From CAZVVG01 sp964630615 (lineage in GTDB: Bacteria; Patescibacteriota; Minisyncoccia; Moranbacterales; UBA2206): 60,037 nt of DNA. The position numbers and the translations under genes were made by a program. The notes beneath the pieces were generated by a model that made no database searches, was not told the DNA's origin, and saw only the letters and a program-made list of their open reading frames with translations. Below are positions 50,359 through 59,900 of this stretch, piece by piece. Position 1 is the stretch's first letter, and each line of letters begins with the position of its first letter. The DNA is taken from positions 1 to 60,037 of the forward strand of contig CAZVVG010000001.1 of the NCBI GenBank assembly GCA_964630615.1. Reading direction: 5' to 3'.

Positions 50359-53300
50359 TTATTTTTGATAACCGGTTCCGGCGGGAATCAACTTTCCGAT
50401 AATGACATTTTCTTTTAAACCCCTGAGTCGATCTTCCTTACCAGAAACTGCGGCGTTGATCAAAACCCGAGCTGTTTCTTGAAAAGAAGCGGAGGAAAGA
50501 AAGCTTTCGGTTGTCAGTGCAACTTTAGTAATCCCCAAGAGAAGCCTTTCCCCTATAGCAAGCATTTTCCCTTCGGCTTTCATTTTAGCGTTAATTTCAT
50601 TAAATTCATCTTTTTCTACAATATCACCTACTAAAAAATTAGTGTCTCCGGCTTCTGAAACCAAAATCCGACTAAACATTTGGCGAATGATAATTTCTAT
50701 GTGTTTATCATTAATTCCCTCACCTTGAGAGGCATAAATTTCCTGGATTTCTTTAACAATATAACGATAAACCTCTTCCCAACCCATGGTTTTATAGAGA
50801 TTCTTAAGATCAATATTCCCCTCATTTAGCTTACTGCCTTTAGCAATAAGATCGCCTTCGGCTACCTTAAGCAGGCTGCCGGCTGGAACTTGATATTCTT
50901 CAACTTTTCCTTCCCTATTCTGAGACTGAGATTCAATTTTAATTAATATCGTTTTGTCATTACTAGAAATCTCAAGAACTTTTCCGTCGGTTTTGGAAAT
51001 TATCGATTCTCCCTTTGGCGGACGAGCTTCAAAAAGTTCTTCCACTCTAGGCAAGCCCTGAGTAATATCGGCTCCCGCGACGCCTCCAATATGAAAAGTT
51101 CTCATAGTGAGTTGGGTCCCCGGCTCGCCAATTGCCTGAGCCGCCACAATTCCTACGGCTTGACCGATTTGCACCAAATCACCTCTTCCCAAATCCAAAC
51201 CATAACATTTACAGCAGATTCCTCTTAAAGTTTTGCAAGTAAGAGGAGAACGAACTTTAATTTTTTCTATCTTGAGTTCTTCAATTTCATTACCCTGGTT
51301 CTTGGTAATCATTTCTCCCTTCTTGACAAGTACTTTTTCTGTTTTCGGATGAAGGACTTCTTCAGTCACTACTCTCCCGATTATCCGACTGGCAAAGCTT
51401 TGCCCAATTCTGTCTGAATCTTCACGATAAACAAAGATTCCGTTTTTATCCTTACAATCTTCTTCTCTAACAATCACATCCTGAGACACATCTACTAATC
51501 TCCTGGTTAAATATCCAGCCGTCGCCGTGCGTAAAGCCGTGTCCGCCATTCCCTTTCTAGCTCCATGAGTAGAAATAAAATATTCCAAAACATTGAGTCC
51601 TTCTTTATAACAACTCTTAATTGGAAGTTCTATGGTTTCTCCGGTCGGACCAGCCATCAGACCTTTCATCCCAGACATTTGAATCACCACCGATTCAGAA
51701 CCCCGCGCTTTGGAATAAACCATTGAATAAACTGGACCTTCTTTATCGATACTCTCCCGGATTTCTTCCGTTATTTCATTTTTAACCTGATTCCAAATTT
51801 CAATCACACGATTTTTTCTCTCTCCCTCGGTTAAAAGGCCCTCGTTATACTGCCTTTTTATAAGATTAACTTTTTCTTCCGCTTTATCCAGAATAGCCTT
51901 TTTACTTTCCGGGACAACTAAATCATCCATGCCCCAGCTAATTCCAGATTTAGTCACTGAATTAAATCCTAAGTCCTTAATCCGATCAACAAATTCGGCG
52001 GTTTCTTCCAATCCAGAAGTTTCTAGCACCTTACTGACCAAGAGTTTCAATTCTTTTTTGGTCATTTCCTGGTTTATAAAATCGATGTTTTTCGGAATTA
52101 TTTCATTAAGTTTAATCCTACCTACGGAAGTTTCTAGAATTTTTCCCACGTGAGAAACCCTGATTAACGCCTGCATATCCACCAAACCTAAATCATAAGC
52201 CAGGGAAGCTTCTTCAAAAGAACTAAAAAATTTTCCTTCTCCCTTGGCTCCTTTGACTAAATGAGAAATATAATAGCACCCTAAAACCATATCCAGAGTG
52301 GGAGTTATGATTGGTTCTCCGCTGGCTGGCTTTAAAAGATTTTTAGTGCTAATCATTAAGTTTTGACTTTCCCAACGACTATCCTTGGTTAGAGGTACGT
52401 GCACAGCCATTTGATCTCCATCAAAATCCGCGTTGAAAGCCGCACATACCATTGGATGAATCTGAATCGCTTTGCCCTCAATTAAAACTGGCTGAAAAGA
52501 TTGGATACTGAGACGATGCAGAGTGGGAGCGCGATTTAACATCACATAGTGATGAGAGATAATTTCGTCCAAAATCTCATAGGATTCCTCGCTTTCCGCT
52601 TCTACCATTTTACCCGCATTTCGGACATTATAAGCCAGTTCTCTTTCAATCAGTTTATTGATAATAAAGGGCTTAAAAAGCTCTAGAGCCATCTTTTTGG
52701 GAACGCCGCACTGATGAAGCTTAAGTTTTGGACCAACGACAATAACGCTGCGGCCAGAATAATCAACCCTCTTTCCTAAAAGATTCTGGCGGAACCGCCC
52801 CTGTTTTCCCTTTAAGGAATCGGCCAAGGACCGCAAAGCTCTCTTTTGCCCGGTTGAAGCGGTAACGCTTACCTGTCCCCGGCGGGCATTGTTATCAAAC
52901 AAGGCATCTACCGCTTCCTGAAGCATTCTTTTCTCATTACGAGTAATAACTTCAGGAGCACCAATTTCAATTAATTTCTTAAGACGATTATTTCTGTTTA
53001 TGATTCTTCGGTAAAGATCGTTTAGATCAGAGGTGGCAAACCGGCCTCCGTCTAGAGCCACCATTGGTCGCAAATCTGGCGGAATAACTGGAATAATGGT
53101 TGGTAACATCCATTCCAATTTAATTCCAGCATTTATGAAACCCTGGAAAAGTTTGATTCTTTTCAATATTTTTTTTCGGTCGGAAACTTCTTCTTTTTCT
53201 GACTCTTTTTTAAGTTTTTTTATTTCTTCCTCTAAATTAAGATCTTCAAGAATTTTACGAATGGCTTCAGCTCCAATCCCAGCAGAAAAGACTTGTCCGT

Positions 53301-53934
53301 AGCGAGAAGATAAATTAAAATATTCCAGTTCAGAAATAATTTTGAGTTTTTCTAGACTTTTTAATTCTTCTTTGGCTTTTCGATAAGCATTTTTCAGCTC
53401 TTCCATTTTCTTTTCTTTGGCGTTGTCTTCAATTTTCCCAATTTCTTTTTGCTTTTTTTTCAACTCTTGATCCAGCTGCTCTAAGGCTTTTTGACGCTCT
53501 TTCTCATCTACCTTAAGCACGATATAGCTTGAGAAATAAATAACTTTTTCCAACTCTTGAGGGCTCATCCCTAGCGCTAAACCAATTTTGGAAGGAACTC
53601 CTCTCAAAAACCAAATATGGGAAACAGGAACGGCTAACTGCACGTGGCCCATTCTTTCTCGCCGCACACTGCTTCGAGTAACCTCTACCCCACATTTATC
53701 GCAAATAATGCCTTTGTATCTGATTCTTTTATATTTTCCGCAATAACATTCCCAGTCTTTTGAAGGCCCAAAGATCTTTTCGCAAAAGAGACCGTCTTTT
53801 TCATAGCGTTGGGTGCGATAATTGATTGTTTCCGGCCTGGTAACTTCACCCTTAGACCATTCCAAAATTTCTTCCGGACCAGCCAGTTTTATCCGGACGC
53901 TGGTAAAATCACTAACTTTAGTTATAGAATCCAT
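50359..53934 (-). CDS. rpoC: RNA polymerase subunit beta'
   Basis: It is the largest catalytic subunit of RNA polymerase. Features in order are the N-terminal zinc site (CYCGKYKRIRYKGIICDKCG), the clamp and rudder, the metal-chelating NADFDGDQMAVH near residue 497, the bridge-helix and trigger-loop region with GARKGMADTALRTATAGYLT, the second zinc site (CKTLRGICCKCYG) and the C-terminal jaw. Length 1191 is at the lower end of bacterial beta' and has no large lineage insertion. It starts 9 bases after the end of rpoB. Confidence 0.98.
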   Translation of the reverse strand: MDSITKVSDFTSVRIKLAGPEEILEWSKGEVTRPETINYRTQRYEKDGLFCEKIFGPSKDWECYCGKYKRIRYKGIICDKCGVEVTRSSVRRERMGHVQLAVPVSHIWFLRGVPSKIGLALGMSPQELEKVIYFSSYIVLKVDEKERQKALEQLDQELKKKQKEIGKIEDNAKEKKMEELKNAYRKAKEELKSLEKLKIISELEYFNLSSRYGQVFSAGIGAEAIRKILEDLNLEEEIKKLKKESEKEEVSDRKKILKRIKLFQGFINAGIKLEWMLPTIIPVIPPDLRPMVALDGGRFATSDLNDLYRRIINRNNRLKKLIEIGAPEVITRNEKRMLQEAVDALFDNNARRGQVSVTASTGQKRALRSLADSLKGKQGRFRQNLLGKRVDYSGRSVIVVGPKLKLHQCGVPKKMALELFKPFIINKLIERELAYNVRNAGKMVEAESEESYEILDEIISHHYVMLNRAPTLHRLSIQSFQPVLIEGKAIQIHPMVCAAFNADFDGDQMAVHVPLTKDSRWESQNLMISTKNLLKPASGEPIITPTLDMVLGCYYISHLVKGAKGEGKFFSSFEEASLAYDLGLVDMQALIRVSHVGKILETSVGRIKLNEIIPKNIDFINQEMTKKELKLLVSKVLETSGLEETAEFVDRIKDLGFNSVTKSGISWGMDDLVVPESKKAILDKAEEKVNLIKRQYNEGLLTEGERKNRVIEIWNQVKNEITEEIRESIDKEGPVYSMVYSKARGSESVVIQMSGMKGLMAGPTGETIELPIKSCYKEGLNVLEYFISTHGARKGMADTALRTATAGYLTRRLVDVSQDVIVREEDCKDKNGIFVYREDSDRIGQSFASRIIGRVVTEEVLHPKTEKVLVKKGEMITKNQGNEIEELKIEKIKVRSPLTCKTLRGICCKCYGLDLGRGDLVQIGQAVGIVAAQAIGEPGTQLTMRTFHIGGVAGADITQGLPRVEELFEARPPKGESIISKTDGKVLEISSNDKTILIKIESQSQNREGKVEEYQVPAGSLLKVAEGDLIAKGSKLNEGNIDLKNLYKTMGWEEVYRYIVKEIQEIYASQGEGINDKHIEIIIRQMFSRILVSEAGDTNFLVGDIVEKDEFNEINAKMKAEGKMLAIGERLLLGITKVALTTESFLSSASFQETARVLINAAVSGKEDRLRGLKENVIIGKLIPAGTGYQK

Positions 53935-53943
53935 AAAATTATT

Positions 53944-56900
53944 TTAGTTACTCTGAAAATTAGTGTTTTTCTCCTGGAAATCCTTTTCTGAATCAGAAGT
54001 CTCTTCATTGCCTTCTTTTTTAACTCCCGAGAGTTCAACATTAAGACCCAATCCCTTTAATTCATTAACTAAAACATTAAAAGAAGTCGGGATGTTGGGA
54101 CTTTTTATTAACTCTCCTTTAATTATTGATTCATAGGCCTTGGAGCGACCCATTACATCATCAGATTTAATTGTCAGCATTTCCTGCAAGGTATAGGCGG
54201 CTCCGTATCCCTCAAGCGCCCAGACCTCCATCTCTCCAAAGCGCTGTCCCCCAAATTGAGCCTTGCCCCCCAGGGGTTGTTGCGTAATCAAAGAATAGGG
54301 ACCGATGGAGCGCATATGGATCTTGTCGTCTACTAAGTGATGAAGTTTCATAACATACATTATTCCGACTGTAGATTTGCTATTAAAATACTCCCCGGTT
54401 TTTCCGTTTATGAGTCTGACTTTTCCATCTTCTGGAAGATTGGCTTTTTTTAGCTCTTCTCTGATTTGTTTTTCCGCCACTCCATTTAAAGCCGGACTGG
54501 CAACTTTCTGACCTAACTTGAAAGCCGCCCAACCCAAATGAGTTTCCAAAATTTGACCAATATTCATACGGCTGGCCACTCCCAAAGGATTAAGAATCAT
54601 GTCAACTGGAGTGCCATCCGGCAAGTGAGGCATATCTTCCAGCGACGCAATCTTAGAAATCACCCCTTTGTTTCCATGCCTTCCGGCCAATTTATCTCCG
54701 ACGGAAATCTTTTTCAACTGAGCCACAGAAACCTGAATCTGCTCAATCACACCCGTAGGTAGTTTATCGCCTTGCTCTCGAGAAAATATTTTGATATCTA
54801 CGATTTTTCCGTATTCCCCATGGGGCAAATAAAGAGAACTGTCTTTAACGTCTCTAGACTTCTCTCCAAAAATAGCCCTTAATAATCTTTCTTCTGAAGT
54901 CAAATCTCCTTCGCCTTTAGGGGAAATTTTTCCTACCAAAAGATCGCCCGATTTCACTTCCGCTCCAATCCGCACTATGCCGGTCTCGTCAAGATTTTTC
55001 AATCTTTCTTCTCCAATATTAGGAATGTCTCGAGTGACCACTTCTGGTCCTAGTTTTGTATCCCGAACATCTAGAGAAAAATCCTCTATGTGAATGGAGC
55101 TGTAACGATCATCTTCAACCAATTTTTGGGAGATAACAATGGCATCTTCATAATTAGAACCTTCCCAAGGAATAAAAGCGACTAAAACATTCTGCCCCAA
55201 AGCTAATTCTCCATGTTCAGTTGAAGCTCCATCGGCTAATAGTTGGGTTTTTTTGATCTTTTCCCCGTTTCTCACTCGAGGAATTTGATTCATTGAGGTG
55301 AAAGCGTTGGATTTTTCAAAACTTTGCAGACGATATTCTCTCCGGAAATATGGTTTTTTCGAACCAACGGGACTTTCTTCTTTGACAACAATATGATCAC
55401 TATCCACCTCAACAACTTCTCCATCATTCCTTGCAATAACTACCTGACCTGAATCCGCCGCTGCTTTATCTTCAATTCCCGTTCCGACTACCGGCGACTG
55501 AGGCTTGACACAAGAAACAGCTTGACGCTGCATGTTGGAACCCATAAGAGCCCGGTTGGCATCATCGTGTTCCAAAAAAGGAATCAAGGCGGTTGCCACC
55601 GAAATCATCTGTTTCGCAGAAACGTCAACGTAATCTAATTTTTCCGCTTCAATTTCGGCAGCATTCCCCTTAACCCTAGCTTCTACAATGTCCTTTTCAA
55701 TATTACCAAATTGGTCAATTTCAATTCCCGCGTGGGCAATATTTTTTCGATCCTCGACTGTTGCATTAATATATTCGATTTCACGACTGATCCAAGGTTT
55801 TATTTTCAATTTCTTAATATTCCGGTTTTTCGCTATAGTTTTAGCTAATTTTTCATCAATCAAAGATCCTGCCTTAAGTCCTTCTAAATTTTCTCCCAGA
55901 ATCCGGTGTAAGATTTTTTCCTCTTTATTTTCAATTTCCCGATAAACTTTGAAATAAGGTGTTTCCAGAAAACCAAATTCATTTATCTTAGCATAGGAAG
56001 ACAGGTGTCCCACTAATCCGATATTGGGACCTTCTGGAGTTTCCACCGGACAAATTCTTCCATAATGAGAATGGTGGACGTCGCGCACTTCAAAGCCCGC
56101 TCTTTCCCGAGTCAGGCCACCCGGACCCATGGCGCTTAATCTTCTTTTGTGTTCCAGTTCCGCCAAAGGATTCACCTGATCCATGAATTGAGAAAGCTGA
56201 GAACTGGCAAAAAATTCTTTAATGGCAGCCGCAATCGGACGAGAATTTATGAGTTGGCCGGGAACAACGGTTTCCATATCGCAAGTACTCATCCGGTCTC
56301 TTATATTTCTTACCATACGGGAAAAACCCACTCTGATTTTATTCTGAACTAATTCTCCAACAGCTCTGACTCTTCTATTGCCTAAGTGATCAATATCGTC
56401 TTCTTGGGATTTTTCGTCATTATTCAGTTTGATGATTTCCTTAATAATCAAGATAATATCTTCTCGGCGCAGAACTCTGTATTCTTCGGAAAATGGAAGA
56501 TTAACTTCTAGTCTTTGATTTAACCGATAGCGACCAACATTTCCAAAGTCGTATCTTTCAAAATTAAAAAACATCGCGTCAATCATTTGTTTGGCGTTTT
56601 CTTCCGTCGCTAAATCTCCAGGACGAATTCGTTTGTAAACCTCTTTGTAGCCCTCTCCCTGGTTTTTGGCCAGATCTTTTTCAATGGTTTTTTCAAGATA
56701 CTTGACTTCTCCTTTATCCACGTCTTTAAACAGACTGAGCAGTTCCTTGTCGGAAGAATAGCCAAAGGCTCTAAGAAGAGAAGTGATTGGAACTTTTCTT
56801 TTCCTATCAATGCGAGCGGATATGACACCTTCGAAGTCGGTATCAATTTCAAGCCAGGCCCCTCGATTGGGAATGAGTTTAGCTCCAAAAAGCTTCTTCC

Positions 56901-57399
56901 CTTTCAAATATTCCATGGTAAAAAAAACTCCAGGACTGCGAATCAGCTGGCTAACCACCACTCTTTCTACCCCATTAATCAAAAAAGTTCCCCGATCAGT
57001 CATAACGGGGAAATCACCTAAATAAATTTCCTGCTCCTTAATCTCTCCGGTGCTTTTAATAATCAGCCTGACTTTGCAGCGAAGCGGAGCTTCAAAAGAA
57101 ATATTCTTATTTTTAGCGGTTACTTCATCATACTTCGGCTCATCCAAATAATAATCATCAAAGTAAAGCTCTAAATCTCTCCCGGTAAAATCAGTAATGG
57201 GATTTATTTCTTTAAAAAGTTCTTTTAATCCGCTTTCCAAAAACCAGTCATAGGAATCCAGTTGGGTTTCAATGAGGTTAGGCAGAGAAACCATTACCAT
57301 GGGCTTAAAAAATTTCCTCTTGGACAAAGAAGACTCTAAACTAAAGGTATCTTTAACCTTTAATTCTTTTTTTACTTTAAGCATAGAAACAAAGCTCAT
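53944..57399 (-). CDS. rpoB: RNA polymerase subunit beta
   Basis: The beta subunit forms the other pincer of RNA polymerase. Visible are LIETQLDSYDWFLESGLKEL, the rifampicin-pocket region SQLSQFMDQVNPLAELEHKR with RRLSAMGPGGL, GSNMQRQAVSCVKPQSPVVG and the C-terminal GQRFGEMEVWALEGYGAAYT. Length 1151. An internal Met at 57384 may be the true start. A promoter about 110 bases upstream gives a long leader; no rplJ, rplL or other ribosomal genes precede it, unlike the usual L10-L12-rpoB order. Confidence 0.98.
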   Translation of the reverse strand: MSFVSMLKVKKELKVKDTFSLESSLSKRKFFKPMVMVSLPNLIETQLDSYDWFLESGLKELFKEINPITDFTGRDLELYFDDYYLDEPKYDEVTAKNKNISFEAPLRCKVRLIIKSTGEIKEQEIYLGDFPVMTDRGTFLINGVERVVVSQLIRSPGVFFTMEYLKGKKLFGAKLIPNRGAWLEIDTDFEGVISARIDRKRKVPITSLLRAFGYSSDKELLSLFKDVDKGEVKYLEKTIEKDLAKNQGEGYKEVYKRIRPGDLATEENAKQMIDAMFFNFERYDFGNVGRYRLNQRLEVNLPFSEEYRVLRREDIILIIKEIIKLNNDEKSQEDDIDHLGNRRVRAVGELVQNKIRVGFSRMVRNIRDRMSTCDMETVVPGQLINSRPIAAAIKEFFASSQLSQFMDQVNPLAELEHKRRLSAMGPGGLTRERAGFEVRDVHHSHYGRICPVETPEGPNIGLVGHLSSYAKINEFGFLETPYFKVYREIENKEEKILHRILGENLEGLKAGSLIDEKLAKTIAKNRNIKKLKIKPWISREIEYINATVEDRKNIAHAGIEIDQFGNIEKDIVEARVKGNAAEIEAEKLDYVDVSAKQMISVATALIPFLEHDDANRALMGSNMQRQAVSCVKPQSPVVGTGIEDKAAADSGQVVIARNDGEVVEVDSDHIVVKEESPVGSKKPYFRREYRLQSFEKSNAFTSMNQIPRVRNGEKIKKTQLLADGASTEHGELALGQNVLVAFIPWEGSNYEDAIVISQKLVEDDRYSSIHIEDFSLDVRDTKLGPEVVTRDIPNIGEERLKNLDETGIVRIGAEVKSGDLLVGKISPKGEGDLTSEERLLRAIFGEKSRDVKDSSLYLPHGEYGKIVDIKIFSREQGDKLPTGVIEQIQVSVAQLKKISVGDKLAGRHGNKGVISKIASLEDMPHLPDGTPVDMILNPLGVASRMNIGQILETHLGWAAFKLGQKVASPALNGVAEKQIREELKKANLPEDGKVRLINGKTGEYFNSKSTVGIMYVMKLHHLVDDKIHMRSIGPYSLITQQPLGGKAQFGGQRFGEMEVWALEGYGAAYTLQEMLTIKSDDVMGRSKAYESIIKGELIKSPNIPTSFNVLVNELKGLGLNVELSGVKKEGNEETSDSEKDFQEKNTNFQSN

Positions 57400-57518
57400 T
57401 CTGCTTGGCTAGTTCCGCTAAAATTCTTGGAAACAAGCCTAATATTGAACGAGATATATTAAAAGTATTAAATTGATTTTTTACGGAAGATTATTTCCCC
57501 CTTGACAAGCATACGGAC

Positions 57519-57546
57519 ATTATACACTTTCTCAAAAATAAGACAA
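57519..57546 (-). promoter_or_regulatory. Promoter of rpoB-rpoC
   Basis: On the minus strand TTGTCT (57541-57546) and TATAAT (57519-57524) are 16 bp apart. The leader is about 110 bases and has no clear structure beyond a 4-bp hairpin. Confidence 0.7.
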
Positions 57547-57583
57547 GTAATAAGCCTCTTTCTCGAAATTTTTAGATTTAAAC

Positions 57584-57611
57584 AAAAAATCCCTATTTTA
57601 AAGGATATTTT
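57584..57611 (-). terminator. Weak terminator after the TsaB-like gene
   Basis: On the minus strand AAAAT-a-TCC pairs with GGGATTTT with one bulge, followed by a T-run. The stem is AT-rich, so efficiency is doubtful. Confidence 0.4.
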
Positions 57612-57640
57612 ATAGAAGAATGGTTTTTATTCTTTTTCTT

Positions 57641-57952
57641 TCATTTTTTTTCCCTCAACTTATCCACAGTTTTAACTTTTCTTTTCTCTTTGACGGCAAA
57701 AATAAAAGCTTCGGCGATAGATTTGGCAATTCGAAAAGTAGTATAATTTTCTTCTAAATCAGAAATAACCCTAAAATCTTTAACGCTCATTGGATCAACA
57801 CTGTTTTTCTTAAGAAGTTTCTCTAGCACCAATAAGAGTTTTTCTGATAAGTTCTTTTCTTCTAAAAAAGAAACTTTTTCCAGAATTTTTTTTCCTCTCA
57901 AAAGCGCAATTTCAATTTCTCCTGATTTAATTTTCAGCAAGATACTAATCAT
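57641..57952 (-). CDS. Degenerate TsaB-like protein, N-terminal domain only
   Basis: The 103-residue protein follows the N-terminal ASKHA half of TsaB in order: a first strand with ILLKIKSGEIEIALLRGKK, the LSEKLLLVLEKLLKKNSV helix, then a strand ending at EENYTTFRIAKSIAEAF. In TsaB that last stretch is normally GPGSFTGLRIG-x-AxA, so the Gly-Pro-Gly turn is lost while TxxR and the helix remain. TsaB partners TsaD in tRNA t6A formation. It overlaps the amidase by 8 bases. The family call is from pattern matching by eye. Confidence 0.55.
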   Translation of the reverse strand: MISILLKIKSGEIEIALLRGKKILEKVSFLEEKNLSEKLLLVLEKLLKKNSVDPMSVKDFRVISDLEENYTTFRIAKSIAEAFIFAVKEKRKVKTVDKLREKK

Positions 57953-58655
57953 TTAACTTTTTCCAATTAAAATTCCAGGGGTCGTCTTTTCTACCTGGCG
58001 CTATTTGATTATGACCTAAAATATATTTTACTTTGTATTTTTTCTTCAGGGAAGCCACCAAAACATTCAAGGCGGCGTATTGCTCTGCAGTTGGCTGGTC
58101 CTCCTTAGTATTCATAATTTCTATTCCAAGGGAGAAATCATTGACCCGATCCCGGCCATCCGGTGATTGACTTTTACCCGCGTGAAAGGCGATATTTTTT
58201 TCTTCGACTAAAGAATAAATTTTCCCTTCCCGGTCAAGCAGATAGTGCGGAGCAACCCCATATTGTCTATATTCCTCAAGGAGCCCAGTTAAGGAATAAG
58301 GATCTTTTCCCAAGCCATCATAAGACGAATGAATTATCAGCGTATCAATCAAACGCTTTTCTCTTTTCTCAAAACCCCAGGAAACAAGCCTATTTATTAC
58401 TTGAAAATTACCTAGCGGGGGACGTTCCTGATCCTTGCTTTTTTCCTCATTCCGACTTTCAGCGTTACTTTCCTCTTTTAATTCATTTTTTGGTGTCGTT
58501 TCCTTGGAGGCAATTGCTTCCCTTCCGGTTTCCTCTGAAACAAATAAATCCAGCTTGGTTTCTTTTTCCCAATTTTCAAGCCAGTCTCCCTTGAAAAACC
58601 CTAGACTCAGAAAAATTATTGCTAAACCTAATAGCCATAGCCAGAATTTCTTCAT
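57945..58655 (-). CDS. N-acetylmuramoyl-L-alanine amidase (Amidase_2/PGRP fold), membrane-anchored
   Basis: It cleaves the bond between the glycan and the peptide stem of peptidoglycan. It has an N-terminal signal anchor (FWLWLLGLAIIFLSLGFF), an acidic linker of about 70 residues, then the zinc amidase domain: the first His in DTLIIHSS, VAPHYLLDREGKIYSLV, FHAGKS, SLGIEIMN, and the second metal site in ILGHNQIAPGRKDDP. The domain is complete. It sits 12 bases after the repeat-protein gene and overlaps the TsaB-like gene by 8 bases, so the three form an operon. Confidence 0.92.
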   Translation of the reverse strand: MKKFWLWLLGLAIIFLSLGFFKGDWLENWEKETKLDLFVSEETGREAIASKETTPKNELKEESNAESRNEEKSKDQERPPLGNFQVINRLVSWGFEKREKRLIDTLIIHSSYDGLGKDPYSLTGLLEEYRQYGVAPHYLLDREGKIYSLVEEKNIAFHAGKSQSPDGRDRVNDFSLGIEIMNTKEDQPTAEQYAALNVLVASLKKKYKVKYILGHNQIAPGRKDDPWNFNWKKLND

Positions 58656-58667
58656 TGAAAGCTTAAT

Positions 58668-59441
58668 TTAATTTTTTTGTTTGGTATAAATAATCCAATC
58701 CCGGCCCTTTCTGATTATTAAACCTTCAGGATGTGGACACCAGTAATCCCACTTGCCTTCATAAATTAGTTCACGGCCATTAAAAAGAAGTTGATTGCCG
58801 TTTTCAATAATTATCCCTTCTGAATTACAATCCCAACTTTTCCAAGGTCCGGCGTAAAGCAACTCCGTTCCTCTCAAGAAAAGTTTTTTGTCTTTTTCAA
58901 TAATTATGTCTTGGGCACAAAGGCCCCAATTCTCCCAGGTCCCCTCGTAAAGAAGAGCTTCTCCATTAAGCAGCAATTTATTCTCCTTTTCTATGACCAC
59001 TCCTTCCGGATGCGAATCCCAATTTTTCCAACTGCCCTCATAAAGCAAGGCTTGGTCATTTAATCTCAGTTGATTTTTCTTTTCAATAACAAAGCCTCGC
59101 GGATGATATTTCCAATTGGTTAACTCGCCTTGGTACAATAGTTTTTCACCATTAAGCAAGAGCTGGTCATCTTTTTTTATGATTATTCCGTCCGGATGAA
59201 GGCTCCAGCCATCACATTTTCCCTCGTAATGACAAACAATCTGACCGTTTATATTTCCTTCTTCTTTTTTCATGGCTTCCACCCGAGAAGAAAAACCTCC
59301 ATCCTCCTTAATTTTTTTTGGCTCGTTTTTTTCTTCAGGTCTCTCTGCCTCTTCCGAATTCACTGGAAAATTTTCCAAGGCTTCCTTGTCCAAATCTTCC
59401 AATTGATAGGCTAACCGCCGGTATTCTTCTTGTTCTGACAT
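58668..59441 (-). CDS. Protein with six tandem 31-residue repeats
   Basis: I do not recognise this protein. Residues 1-71 are acidic, charged and probably disordered. Residues 72-257 are six repeats of exactly 31 residues with the pattern Y-E-G-x-W-x-x-W-x-x-H-P-E-G-x-I-I-E-K, then N-x-L-L-L-N-G-x-x-L-L. Trp, His-Pro, Gly and the Leu-rich strand recur at fixed places, which suggests a beta-repeat fold, perhaps a small propeller. There is no signal peptide or membrane helix. It has its own promoter and starts an operon with the amidase. Confidence 0.82.
   Translation of the reverse strand: MSEQEEYRRLAYQLEDLDKEALENFPVNSEEAERPEEKNEPKKIKEDGGFSSRVEAMKKEEGNINGQIVCHYEGKCDGWSLHPDGIIIKKDDQLLLNGEKLLYQGELTNWKYHPRGFVIEKKNQLRLNDQALLYEGSWKNWDSHPEGVVIEKENKLLLNGEALLYEGTWENWGLCAQDIIIEKDKKLFLRGTELLYAGPWKSWDCNSEGIIIENGNQLLFNGRELIYEGKWDYWCPHPEGLIIRKGRDWIIYTKQKN
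58671..59228 (-). repeat. Six 93-bp coding repeats
   Basis: The repeat region is 558 bp, exactly six units of 93 bp, with no spacer. The units have diverged at DNA level but keep the frame and protein pattern, so the array is old and not a recent duplication. Confidence 0.85.
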
Positions 59442-59466
59442 ATTTTTATTCTGCTAAGCTAGATAA

Positions 59467-59495
59467 AATATACCATAAAAAAACTTTTTTATGAA
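59467..59495 (-). promoter_or_regulatory. Extended -10 promoter of the repeat-protein operon
   Basis: On the minus strand TTCATA (59490-59495) and TATATT (59467-59472) are 17 bp apart with a TGG extension. The TTTATGGTAT stretch is shared with the pilus-operon promoter. Confidence 0.55.
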
Positions 59496-59685
59496 CTGGG
59501 AGAGTGTTCATAATCCTTACAAGAAAGAATTAAAAAAACAGCTTTTTCAAGCCGTATATTTTTGTTTCTCGGGAAACCGAGTCAAAATTAGATTCAAATG
59601 GAAAATAGGCTATTCTTTAAGCCACTAAAAAATAGCGCTAATTTTAATTACCCTTATCTAGGCCATTTATTGGACTCGCTGATTT

Positions 59686-59820
59686 TTATAATCCAGGAAC
59701 TGGTATTATTGATTGCACTTGTGCCATAGCCTTGCTACTTAACCAAATAAGTTCTCCCACTAGAACAGCAAGGATCGCTAACAAGCTCAGCGCTAAAAAA
59801 CTATTTATTTCTCTGTTCAT
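59686..59820 (-). CDS. Small 44-aa membrane or secreted peptide
   Basis: The frame reads MNREINSFLALSLLAILAVL, continues VGELIWLSSKAMAQ, and ends SIIPVPGL before TAA. One hydrophobic helix with an AMAQ site after it looks like a signal peptide or anchor, leaving a short tail of about ten residues. An AAAGGG stretch lies about 5 bases before the ATG. I do not recognise it. It lies between the repeat-protein promoter and tRNA-Gly and was missed by length filters. Confidence 0.5.
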   Translation of the reverse strand: MNREINSFLALSLLAILAVLVGELIWLSSKAMAQVQSIIPVPGL

Positions 59821-59900
59821 TTTTCCCTTTAAATTTTTATTCTTAATACCTAAGTCTATTTATTAATAGAGCCGATCCTTACTCAAGCTGTAAAATTGTG

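Noticed and set aside
57400..57640. Possible ribosomal-protein (L10-type) leader before rpoB.
   Set aside because: No rplJ or rplL gene precedes rpoB and I see no long helix, only a 4-bp hairpin; it looks like a simple long leader.
59491..59628. Plus-strand frame of 45 residues starting MNWESVHNPYKKELKK.
   Set aside because: It overlaps the repeat-protein promoter, has no Shine-Dalgarno site or clear promoter of its own, and contains a CTCGG-GAAA-CCGAG hairpin. Not enough to call a gene.
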